Assembly: GCF_021442025.1 (NCBI RefSeq)
Contig: NZ_CP090446.1
Coordinates: 1,302,001-1,366,000 of the forward strand
Length of the DNA stretch: 64,000 bases
Reading direction: 5' to 3'
Source of the DNA: Sphingobacterium sp. SRCM116780
Lineage (GTDB): Bacteria > Bacteroidota > Bacteroidia > Sphingobacteriales > Sphingobacteriaceae
Shown here: in pieces, positions 25,524-33,034 of the stretch
Layout of the letters: each line of letters starts with the position of its first letter
Position numbering within the stretch: the stretch's first letter is position 1
Notes under the pieces: generated by a model
Told to the model about the DNA's origin: nothing
Seen by the model: only the letters and a program-made list of their open reading frames with translations
The model's database searches: none
Translations under genes and position numbers: made by a program

Positions 25524-26603
25524 ATGAAAAACAAACAATGGGCTAACGAGCTAAGCAGAGTGCTACGTGTGAACTATCCAATCGTACAAGCACCCATGCT
25601 TGGCGTATCGACACCTGAAATGGTTGCTGCATCAGCTGAGGCACATATATTGGGCTCTTTGGCGCTAGGGGATCTTCCTGCTGCTAGTTGCCGAGAATTG
25701 ATCAGAAAAACCAAAAGTTTAACCTATCAACCTTTTGCAACCAATATCTTCGTTCACGACATACCAACTGTCTCAGAAGAACTAAAATTGCATTACAGCA
25801 AAACAAAGCGCTTTATTGAAGTATTGGCCAGACAACATCAGTTGCACGTTGAGTTACCTGATCTAGAAGAAATTAAGCTTACAGACTACCATGACCAAGT
25901 GGATGTTTTGATCTCAGAACACTGTCCGATCGTAAGTTTTACTTTTGGGATGCCAGATGTACAAAGCGTCCAAAAACTGAAAGAAAATGGTACATTATTA
26001 ATCGGAACTGCCACTTCTGTTGCAGAAGCTAAACAATTGGAAATATTGGGGATGGACAGCATCTGTGTTCAGGGATTTGAAGCAGGTGGACATCGAGGAA
26101 GCTTTGTACAGGATGATATTCCGCGAATAGGGGGTATTTCTTTGCTTGCGCATATTTATGATAGCGTCAGTGTACCGTTGATCTATGCAGGTGGTATTTA
26201 TAATGCAAAAACTTTACTGGCTGCAAAAGCACTGGGTGCACAGGGATTCCAAGTGGGGAGCTTACTGTTGTGCTCAACGGAAAGCGAGCTACAAGCGTTT
26301 GAAAAAAGGCGATTGCAAAATGTCCAAGAACATGATATTATCTTAACCAAAAGTTTCTCGGGTAGGTATGCCAGAGGAATCCGAAATATCTTCACCGAAA
26401 ATCTGGATAATAGTACACATATATTGCCTTATCCGTATCAAAATAAACTGACAGCTGAATTACGAAAAGTGGCAAAACAACATCAAAATACGGACTTCGT
26501 TAATCTTTGGGTGGGGCAGTCCCTTCATGCTTTTAGTGAGGCGTCAACAGTGGATATTATTGAGCAATTGATTAAAGAAGTGGAAACAAGTCATGATCTT
26601 TGA
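25524..26603 (+). CDS. Nitronate monooxygenase (2-nitropropane dioxygenase family)
   Basis: 359-residue FMN-dependent TIM-barrel enzyme that oxidises alkyl nitronates such as propionate 3-nitronate. Family marks: YPIVQAPMLGVSTPEMVAA at the N-terminus, FATNIFV, SFTFGMP, GTATSVAEAKQLEILGMDSICVQGFEAGGHRGSF (the His of GGHRG is the catalytic base position), PLIYAGGIYN and GAQGFQVGSLLL (phosphate-binding). Class I-like in motif layout. It stands alone, downstream of the SusC relic. The stretch from 26604 to the PAP2 gene shows no gene. Confidence 0.9.
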   Translation: MKNKQWANELSRVLRVNYPIVQAPMLGVSTPEMVAASAEAHILGSLALGDLPAASCRELIRKTKSLTYQPFATNIFVHDIPTVSEELKLHYSKTKRFIEVLARQHQLHVELPDLEEIKLTDYHDQVDVLISEHCPIVSFTFGMPDVQSVQKLKENGTLLIGTATSVAEAKQLEILGMDSICVQGFEAGGHRGSFVQDDIPRIGGISLLAHIYDSVSVPLIYAGGIYNAKTLLAAKALGAQGFQVGSLLLCSTESELQAFEKRRLQNVQEHDIILTKSFSGRYARGIRNIFTENLDNSTHILPYPYQNKLTAELRKVAKQHQNTDFVNLWVGQSLHAFSEASTVDIIEQLIKEVETSHDL

Positions 26604-26777
26604 TCCATTGCTTCCCTACTACGATAAAAACTTTTTTGTATAACTAACTTACGGCAGTGCGAAGGTCTGTGTTTAAGAGTATGCTGTTATGTACACAAAG
26701 AAATATGGAGATCTTTTTAGAAAATAATATCTTTTAACCTAAAATAACCATCAGGGGCAATACTCATCAGAAAGTCC

Positions 26778-27563
26778 TTAAAGCTGTTTCACAAAACTTA
26801 ATCCTACTTTTTTATCTTGGTAAAAAGGCATGATCATACTGGAGGATGGTTTGTTGCTAGGAAAAAATAAGCTGTTGATCTTTGGGTGCAACCAATAAGC
26901 CAGTTCTGTCGATAGGATCCCAAATCCAGCTCCTGCTACAACATCGCCCACCCAATGTTTATCGTTTAAGGTTCTATAAACGCCCGTAAACACCGCAAAA
27001 GGATAACCTGATATACTTAACCAAAAATTACTATCCCGATACTCCCGGTACATAAACTGTGCTGAAGAAAATGCGGTTGCTGTATGTCCAGATGGAAAGG
27101 ATAGACTGTTGGTGCCATCGGGTCTTTCTTCGTGGACAAGATGCTTTAATGGAACGACCATCGCTGCTGATAGCAATTGTGAGGTGGCATAAATGAGGGT
27201 TCTGTCTCTAAAATTATGTTTACTTTTTACGCCAAAGGCATTCAGGCCATAAACCAGTACAGCAGGAACATACTGGGTATAGTTGTCTAAGCGAATATGA
27301 TCAGGTTGATGCTCGTTAATTTCATCGCGTGTAGAAGTATTTAGTTTTTTGAGCCCATCAATACTGAGACTGGCGACACCATAACCGATAAATACAGCTG
27401 GTACAATGAAGTTCTTGTAATTTAGCTTATATAAACTGTTCTGGGTAACGATTAAACTATCCTGTTGCTGATGGTGACTGCTGCTGTCTTGCTGGAGGGT
27501 TACCTGTGCATGGGCGAAACTAAGGAAGCAGAGAAGGCATAGGGATAACTTAATTTTTAGCAT
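26778..27563 (-). CDS. PAP2-family phosphatase, exported
   Basis: About 261 residues from ATG 27563, chosen because it opens a clean signal peptide (MLKIKLSLCLLCFLSFAHAQ); an in-frame ATG at 27662 gives an unlikely 33-residue lead. The three acid phosphatase motifs are present: KHLVHEERPDG, SFPSGHTATAFS and YRTLNDKHWVGDVVAG, giving the catalytic His pair, Arg and Asp. Substrates in this family include lipid phosphates (undecaprenyl-PP, phosphatidic acid, lipid A). It follows the two-component genes on the same strand after 194 bases, so it may be their target. Confidence 0.88.
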   Translation of the reverse strand: MLKIKLSLCLLCFLSFAHAQVTLQQDSSSHHQQQDSLIVTQNSLYKLNYKNFIVPAVFIGYGVASLSIDGLKKLNTSTRDEINEHQPDHIRLDNYTQYVPAVLVYGLNAFGVKSKHNFRDRTLIYATSQLLSAAMVVPLKHLVHEERPDGTNSLSFPSGHTATAFSSAQFMYREYRDSNFWLSISGYPFAVFTGVYRTLNDKHWVGDVVAGAGFGILSTELAYWLHPKINSLFFPSNKPSSSMIMPFYQDKKVGLSFVKQL

Positions 27564-27757
27564 GATAGAGGGTATTAGATGAAAATTGGATAGAATAACA
27601 GCTACTAACCACCCGAGTGGATGCCCTGGAAAATACAGTATAAAAGAAGAAATAGCATACATGAACGCTATCCTGAATAGGGATGATTATTTTCATTGTT
27701 TTGTTCCTACATATGATAATGCAAAGCTGTAAAGCAATTTAGAAAATATTTTGAATT

Positions 27758-29044
27758 TTAGAAGTGAATCGAAAAGAAATGATTTTTATTTTGAAATGCA
27801 TATTGTACCTTCCAACGTTGATAATAGCAGATCTGTGTAATGATTGCCAACCCTAAACCGCTACCGTTGTTATTCTTGGCTAGTTTTGAAAATCGTTTGA
27901 AGAGCATTTCTGAATCTAATTCTTTTTCTCCTGTGTTGGATACGGTAAAAGAAGAACGATCAAGTGCAATCGAAATCTGACCATTGGCAGGGGTGTGGCG
28001 TATGGCATTCAATAGTAAATTATTGATTAAGATATCTGTTAGGCTACTGTTACCTAATACGACAATCTGAGGTTGAATATCCGTATGCAGCTGGATATTT
28101 TTTTGTTCCATATGTTCCTGGAGAATGTCAATGCTCTGTTGTAAGATCTGATCAAATTGAATCGACTCTGACTGGTCAAATTGGCTGTTTTCTATCTTAG
28201 CCAGTAATAATAGGTTTTTGTTGAGACGTGTACTTCGGGTCAATGCCTTGTGCATATCTTCCACAATCTGGTATTGATCGGTTGTCAGGTCCTTATTTTG
28301 CAATAAGATATCCAGCTTGTTTTTAAGAATAGCCAAGGGTGTTTGCAGTTCATGCGAAGCATTTTCGGTAAATTCTTTCTGGGTTTTATAGACAGATATG
28401 TTTTGAGTGATTAATTTGTTCAACGATTGATTCAAATCATGAAATTCGATGATGTCGGTTTTTTCAAAGGTAATCGGAGTCTGGTTATTGAGGTTAAATG
28501 TCTTCAGTTTTTCGACTGTATTCTGAAAAGGTTTCCACACTGTATTGGAGAGCTTTCGTGTCAATAATAGGAGACCCACGACCAACAACAGAAAGAAAAA
28601 TAGGGTGATGCCAGCTATTGCAGCCATTGTTTCCTGAGACTCTTCAATATTAGTTTCTATAATAAATCGATAGGGTTGTTTGTTCAAGTAGATTACCGTA
28701 GAAAGGCATCGAAAACGATCAATGTTCAATGGCTTATCATACGATTTGGAATGGTTTTGGGTGTACACGCGATTTGTTAACGCATCTCCGGTAGCAACTG
28801 GTCGTATATTTGTTCCGGGTTGGATTATATTCCAAAGTGCAATACTGGCTTGTAACTTATCTGGAGAAAGGTTCAGTTTGTTAAGTTCGTGCGCAGTTTT
28901 TTTTGCGACAATTTTATTGTGTTCATCCAACTCGTTTTTCCAGATACCATCAATGATGACAAAGTAAACAGGTACGCTGATTCCCAGTATGATTAGGACA
29001 TATAGGAGAAAGGGGCGAGTTGTCTTGTTAAGTAAGGGTTTCAT
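27758..29044 (-). CDS. Sensor histidine kinase of a two-component system
   Basis: 428-residue inner membrane kinase. Two helices (about 12-33 and 136-160) bracket a periplasmic sensor domain of about 100 residues without recognised fold. Then come a HAMP-like stretch, the H-box FTENASHELQTPLAI with the phosphorylated His, the N-box INNLLLNAIRHTP and the G-box NGSGLGLAII. The D-box is reduced to FTVSNTGE, as in many short Bacteroidota kinases. Its ATG overlaps the response regulator stop by 4 bases. The signal is unknown. Confidence 0.92.
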   Translation of the reverse strand: MKPLLNKTTRPFLLYVLIILGISVPVYFVIIDGIWKNELDEHNKIVAKKTAHELNKLNLSPDKLQASIALWNIIQPGTNIRPVATGDALTNRVYTQNHSKSYDKPLNIDRFRCLSTVIYLNKQPYRFIIETNIEESQETMAAIAGITLFFFLLLVVGLLLLTRKLSNTVWKPFQNTVEKLKTFNLNNQTPITFEKTDIIEFHDLNQSLNKLITQNISVYKTQKEFTENASHELQTPLAILKNKLDILLQNKDLTTDQYQIVEDMHKALTRSTRLNKNLLLLAKIENSQFDQSESIQFDQILQQSIDILQEHMEQKNIQLHTDIQPQIVVLGNSSLTDILINNLLLNAIRHTPANGQISIALDRSSFTVSNTGEKELDSEMLFKRFSKLAKNNNGSGLGLAIITQICYYQRWKVQYAFQNKNHFFSIHF

Positions 29045-29733
29045 ATGGTATCCTGTTCATTTATTTCCCATTTGTAACCCGTACCGTATACGCTTTTGAT
29101 ATAGGTTTCGCATCCGGTATCTTGCAATTTCTTTTTCAAATTTTTGATGTGCGCATAGACAAAATCGTGATTATCCAGCATATCTGCAACATCACCCGAA
29201 AGGTGTTCGGCTAAAGTACTTTTGGAGATAACTCTATTTTTATTGCCGATGAAGTACATCAGCAGATCAAACTCCTTTTTCGTTAGGATAACAGGCTGAT
29301 CATGTACAGCTACCGTTTTGGCCAAAAGGTCGATCTGGATTTCATGTTGACGGACGATATTGGAATTGCTGAATTGTTTTCTACGGATAAGGGAATAGAT
29401 ACGTGCAGCCAATTCAGATAAATGAAAGGGTTTGGTGAGGTAATCATCTGCTCCAATCTGCAAACCTTTTATTTTATCATCCAATGCATTTTTAGCGGAG
29501 ATGATGATGACGCCATCTTGTTTATTTGAGCGTTTCAGTTCTTCCAAAAGACTTAATCCATTACCATCAGGTAAACCGATATCCAATAAGATGCAATCGT
29601 ATTGATAGTCTTGTATCTTGGCAAAAGCTTCCTGATACGTGTTGGCAAATTCGCATAAGTATTGTTCCCCAGAAAGATATACCGCGATACTTTTGGCAAG
29701 TTCCTCTTCGTCTTCTATAATCAAGATTTTCAT
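29041..29733 (-). CDS. OmpR-family response regulator
   Basis: About 230 residues from ATG 29733; the frame is open to 29823 but the receiver domain begins exactly at this Met (MKILIIEDEEE). Phospho-acceptor Asp51 (ILLDIGLPDG), the Thr/Ser switch in IISAKN and Lys in YLTKPF are present. The C-terminal winged helix shows ILTKKEFDLLMYF, DFVYAHIKNLKKKL and VYGTGYKW. It is the partner of the overlapping kinase. A perfect -7 box ends only four bases before the ATG, pointing to a leaderless or very short-leader mRNA. Confidence 0.93.
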   Translation of the reverse strand: MKILIIEDEEELAKSIAVYLSGEQYLCEFANTYQEAFAKIQDYQYDCILLDIGLPDGNGLSLLEELKRSNKQDGVIIISAKNALDDKIKGLQIGADDYLTKPFHLSELAARIYSLIRRKQFSNSNIVRQHEIQIDLLAKTVAVHDQPVILTKKEFDLLMYFIGNKNRVISKSTLAEHLSGDVADMLDNHDFVYAHIKNLKKKLQDTGCETYIKSVYGTGYKWEINEQDTI

Positions 29734-29737
29734 AAGA

Positions 29738-29745
29738 CAAATATA
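29738..29745 (-). promoter_or_regulatory. -7 box directly before the response regulator start
   Basis: TATATTTG on the minus strand, four bases before ATG 29733. A -33 TTTG at the usual distance is not evident. If it is the promoter in use, transcription starts at or near the start codon. Confidence 0.4.
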
Positions 29746-29821
29746 GATTTGAATTTTGAAGAAATATAGAATTGTTTTGGAGATAATAAGGTACGACGTT
29801 TGTGCTTGTCGATTGTGTATC

Positions 29822-29850
29822 AAAAAAGGTTCCTCGAAGGAACCCTTTTT
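29822..29850 (-). terminator. Intrinsic terminator of the outer membrane protein gene
   Basis: GGTTCC and GGAACC form the core of a stem flanked by A and T runs (AAAAAAGGTTCC...GGAACCCTTTTT), 11 bases past the stop of the minus-strand barrel gene. The T run on the minus strand makes it a good terminator. Confidence 0.8.
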
Positions 29851-29860
29851 GATTAGATTC

Positions 29861-30412
29861 TTAAAAATGCAGGGAGAAACCTACGCGTGCACTAAAGGCT
29901 TTGACACCAGTAGCATTATCGTTTAATCCATGGTCATAACGTACTGCTGGTTCAATAGCGATATTATCTTTAACAAAAATCGCATAACCCACTTGGCCAC
30001 CTAATAGTAAAGCGTTTTCACCATCTTGGCTCAATCCACCTAAATCTACTTGAACTGGAAGCACATTAGAAATATAATATTTTAATCCTGCCTTATAAGT
30101 AAACATATTTTGAGTTGATCCTTCTACTGTATAGTCACCTAAAGATATATCGCCAATCTTTTGACTTATATAGCCTAACCCAACCTTAACAGCTAGTTTA
30201 TCTTGGAAAAAATAACCTGTTTCACCACCAATAGACCATGATGTATTACCATCATTCGTTAAAAGGCTGAATCCTGAAGTCGATAATCCTGAAATAGGAG
30301 ATAAATTGGTTTCGACCATCCATTTTCCTTTTTGAATGGCAGGATGAGTTTCTTGCGCAAAGGCAAAGTGCATACTTACACATGTAAGTAGTGTTAAAAA
30401 TACTTTTTTCAT
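29861..30412 (-). CDS. Small outer membrane beta-barrel protein
   Basis: 183 residues: signal peptide (MKKVFLTLLTCVSMHFAFAQ) then eight amphipathic strands (GGETGYFFQDKLAVKVGLGYI, MFTYKAGLKYYI, LLGGQVGYAIFV, IAIEPAVRYDHGL) ending in FSARVGFSLHF with the terminal Phe recognised by BamA. It fits the OmpX/OprF-like 'outer membrane beta-barrel' domain (PF13505 type). Role unknown; likely a surface or structural protein. Single-gene unit with its own terminator, upstream of but separate from the two-component genes. Confidence 0.85.
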   Translation of the reverse strand: MKKVFLTLLTCVSMHFAFAQETHPAIQKGKWMVETNLSPISGLSTSGFSLLTNDGNTSWSIGGETGYFFQDKLAVKVGLGYISQKIGDISLGDYTVEGSTQNMFTYKAGLKYYISNVLPVQVDLGGLSQDGENALLLGGQVGYAIFVKDNIAIEPAVRYDHGLNDNATGVKAFSARVGFSLHF

Positions 30413-30622
30413 TAGAATTAAGTTAAATATAATGGCAAAGATAATATTTATTTCTTAATAATTTATAAATAATTACGTTTAAAGTTATATTTAACTGGTG
30501 AAAAGTTATATTTTAAATAGAAGTAGATATTTGTCTACTGATGTGCTGTAAATTATTGGGTATGAGGATTCTCACCACAACCTGATTAGGAGGAGGAGTA
30601 TGTTTTTTAGACTTAAACACGT

Positions 30623-30811
30623 TTATAGACAGGCTTTCCTTAGCCGATCTAGAGCTTCATCAATGTATTGTGGGAAAAGGGATAAAGCTTCCCGTAGATG
30701 GCGTTCACCTTCAATAAATCCTTCTCTACGGGCAATTTCCACTGCCGAAAGGCATACTTTTTCTAAATAGCCTGCTGGTATTTGATCCGAATCTAAATTT
30801 TGATTGCCCAT
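30623..30811 (-). CDS. Small hypothetical cytoplasmic protein
   Basis: 62 residues, predicted all-helical (GYLEKVCLSAVEIARREGFIEGERHLREALSLFPQYIDEALDRL). No signal peptide or membrane helix. Codon use and the regular helix pattern support it as a real gene; I recognise no family. It stands alone, with 210 bases to the barrel gene downstream. Confidence 0.5.
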   Translation of the reverse strand: MGNQNLDSDQIPAGYLEKVCLSAVEIARREGFIEGERHLREALSLFPQYIDEALDRLRKACL

Positions 30812-31193
30812 AACTGTATACTAAATCTATCTTGTAATGGATGAGCGTGTTTTATTTTTCACTCATTTTATATATTTATTGACATAACAATTGACATCGT
30901 ATAATGTTTTGAAGGATTGTATGTTTAGTGAAAGATTCTCTTTATGGGCTTTCTTTTTTATACCTGATAACCTGTAGACTTCTTATTATCTCTCTCTAAG
31001 CTTTCTTTCCTGCGCAAAGAACCTGCGTAGTGTCACTTTTGATACCAGTGCTTATTTTTTATTATTTATTTTATTGTGTTGAAATACAGGGTGATATGTG
31101 TTTGTTTTGAATTGCGTATTTAGGCTGCAGTGAGGGCATCTCATCTTTGTCAGGAACCATCAGGGAATGTCCCTTGGTGGAAATAGAAAAAAA
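30812..31193. other. Intergenic region before the nucleotidyltransferase pair
   Basis: About 380 bases, A/T-rich, between divergent units. No ORF of note and no hairpin with a T run. It must carry promoters for both sides; none could be pinned down. No tRNA-like cloverleaf seen. Confidence 0.4.
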
Positions 31194-31961
31194 ATGAACA
31201 ACACTTATTTATGTACGTTAATCAAAGAAATCGAGACCAAAGAAAATATAAAAATTCTCTATGCATGTGAATCAGGCAGTCGTGCTTGGGGATTTCCATC
31301 TCAAGATAGTGATTACGATATTCGCTTTATCTATTGCAGACAAATGGCGGATTATCTAACAATATTTTCAGAAGCGGAGGATATCAGATATCCGATTGTA
31401 GATGATCTAGATATCTATGGCTGGGATATTCGGAAGGTGTTAAAACTGTTGTATAAAAGTAACTGTACATTATATGAATGGTTGCAATCACCGATCTGTT
31501 ACGGAGATTATACTTTTTTCAAAGATGATTTTATACCCCTATTGGAGTATGCTCCAAATATACGGGCACATATGCATCACTATTTGGGTTTATTCCATAG
31601 AAAAATGGAGGCATTAGATTTGCCTACTATAGGGTTGAAGTCTTTTTTTTATTTGATCAGAAGTTTACTATCTGCGGAATGGATCGCAACATACCGATCA
31701 TATGCGCCGATGGAAATCAAGCACTTGAAGGTATTGTTGCCAGATGATAGAAAGCTTGCATTGGAAACATTGATCACACTGAAAGGTTCGGTTAAGGAAG
31801 ATTTTAACTATGCATTGGAGAAGGAATGGCGCATATACCTGAAAGATACATTTGTTAAACTCAGGGTAACTGTTGATACCATACCTGTTGCAAAAATGCC
31901 TGTAGAGCCACTCGATCACTATTTTTTTAATTTAGTTCAAAACGAAAATGATGACCATTAA
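31194..31961 (+). CDS. RlaP-like nucleotidyltransferase (PF10127 type), first of two
   Basis: About 255 residues from ATG 31194; an ATG at 31167 adds nine doubtful residues. The nucleotidyltransferase core is plain: CESGSRAWGFPSQDSDYDIRFIY gives GSRAWG and the two Asp of SDYD near residues 25-42, with a third Asp in DDLDIYGWDI. The family (once YcgL, now RNA-ligase-associated RlaP) is thought to modify or repair RNA ends; it has been noted in RNA repair gene neighbourhoods. Here no ligase is adjacent, only a second member whose start overlaps this gene by 14 bases. Confidence 0.82.
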   Translation: MNNTYLCTLIKEIETKENIKILYACESGSRAWGFPSQDSDYDIRFIYCRQMADYLTIFSEAEDIRYPIVDDLDIYGWDIRKVLKLLYKSNCTLYEWLQSPICYGDYTFFKDDFIPLLEYAPNIRAHMHHYLGLFHRKMEALDLPTIGLKSFFYLIRSLLSAEWIATYRSYAPMEIKHLKVLLPDDRKLALETLITLKGSVKEDFNYALEKEWRIYLKDTFVKLRVTVDTIPVAKMPVEPLDHYFFNLVQNENDDH

Positions 31962-33009
31962 AGATTTACACGACCAACACTTGATCTTGTTCAAAGCGGT
32001 GACAGGAAGCAAAGCGTATGGCTTGGATACCGCGCTATCGGATACGGATATCAAAGGGGTATTTTATTTACCTAAGCACGATTTTTTTGGTTTGGGCTAT
32101 ATTCCTCAGATTAGTAATGAAACGAATGATGAGGTGTATTATGAATTGGGGCGGTTTGTGGAATTGCTCAGCAAGAATAATCCGACGGCGATGGAGCTGT
32201 TGGCGAGTCCTGTGGATTGTGTGCTGGAAAGACATCCATTGATGGGTTCTTTTGAGTTGCATGAACTGCTGAATAAGGAATTGGTGGAAAGCTTTGTCCA
32301 ATATGCTTTACAGCAGGTAAGGAAAGCAAAGGGGTTGAATAAAAAAATCAATAATCCTCATTCCGCAGAACGAAAAACCTTATTAGACTTTGCCTATGTA
32401 CTGCAAGGTAGCGCAAGCTATCCGATGGTACCCTGGTTACGGGATCAGCATATGCATCCTCAATTTTGTGGACTGACAAAGCTGAACCATAGTAAAAATG
32501 TGTATGCATTATATTATGATCGTCACGAAGATGGGATATACCGTGGTATACTGGCTAAGATTGAAAGTCAGGAAGTAGCCTTGAGCGCCATTCCAAAAGG
32601 AGAGGAGGCGGTGACCTTGTTGTTTGTGAATCACGAAGCTTATTCCTCTTATTGCAAAGATTACCTGGCTTATCGGGAATGGGAAAAAAAACGTAATGCA
32701 CAACGTTATGCAAGAACAATGGCACATGGACGAGGCTATGATGCTAAAAATATGATGCATACGATCCGTTTGCTGGAAGTCGCGAAAGATTTAGTGGCAA
32801 CAGGTGAATTGTTAATCAAACGGACAAATCGCACAGAACTGCTTGAAATTAAGTCAGGAAAATGGACTTACGAACAGTTATGTGATCAGGCTGAAGTACT
32901 TCAGACAGAAATCGCGGACTTATATCCGAAAAGTTCCTTACCTGAATCATTGGATAGCAATAAGTTGTTGCAATCGCTTGTTCAAGTACGGGAAATATTA
33001 TATGGTTAA
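31948..33009 (+). CDS. RlaP-like nucleotidyltransferase, second of two
   Basis: 353 residues. The core reads AVTGSKAYGLDTALSDTDIKGVFYLP: GSKAYG plus SDTD, with ELGRFVELLSKNNPTAMELLASP as the third strand and helix region, as in PF10127 members. The C-terminal part has a helical module with YARTMAHGRGYDAKNMMHTIRLLEVAKDL, a stretch conserved in longer members of this family. It is about 90 residues longer than the first gene, so the two are diverged paralogues, not a recent copy. Overlap of 14 bases implies coupled translation. A bidirectional terminator follows. Confidence 0.82.
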   Translation: MMTIKDLHDQHLILFKAVTGSKAYGLDTALSDTDIKGVFYLPKHDFFGLGYIPQISNETNDEVYYELGRFVELLSKNNPTAMELLASPVDCVLERHPLMGSFELHELLNKELVESFVQYALQQVRKAKGLNKKINNPHSAERKTLLDFAYVLQGSASYPMVPWLRDQHMHPQFCGLTKLNHSKNVYALYYDRHEDGIYRGILAKIESQEVALSAIPKGEEAVTLLFVNHEAYSSYCKDYLAYREWEKKRNAQRYARTMAHGRGYDAKNMMHTIRLLEVAKDLVATGELLIKRTNRTELLEIKSGKWTYEQLCDQAEVLQTEIADLYPKSSLPESLDSNKLLQSLVQVREILYG

Positions 33010-33010
33010 G

Positions 33011-33034
33011 GGCGGAGGTATTATTTACTCCGCC
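33011..33034. terminator. Bidirectional terminator between convergent genes
   Basis: GGCGGAG (33011-33017) pairs with CTCCGCC (33028-33034) around a 10-nt loop, flanked by AAG and TTT. It contains the stop codon of the WG-repeat gene and follows the second nucleotidyltransferase by one base. Confidence 0.75.
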
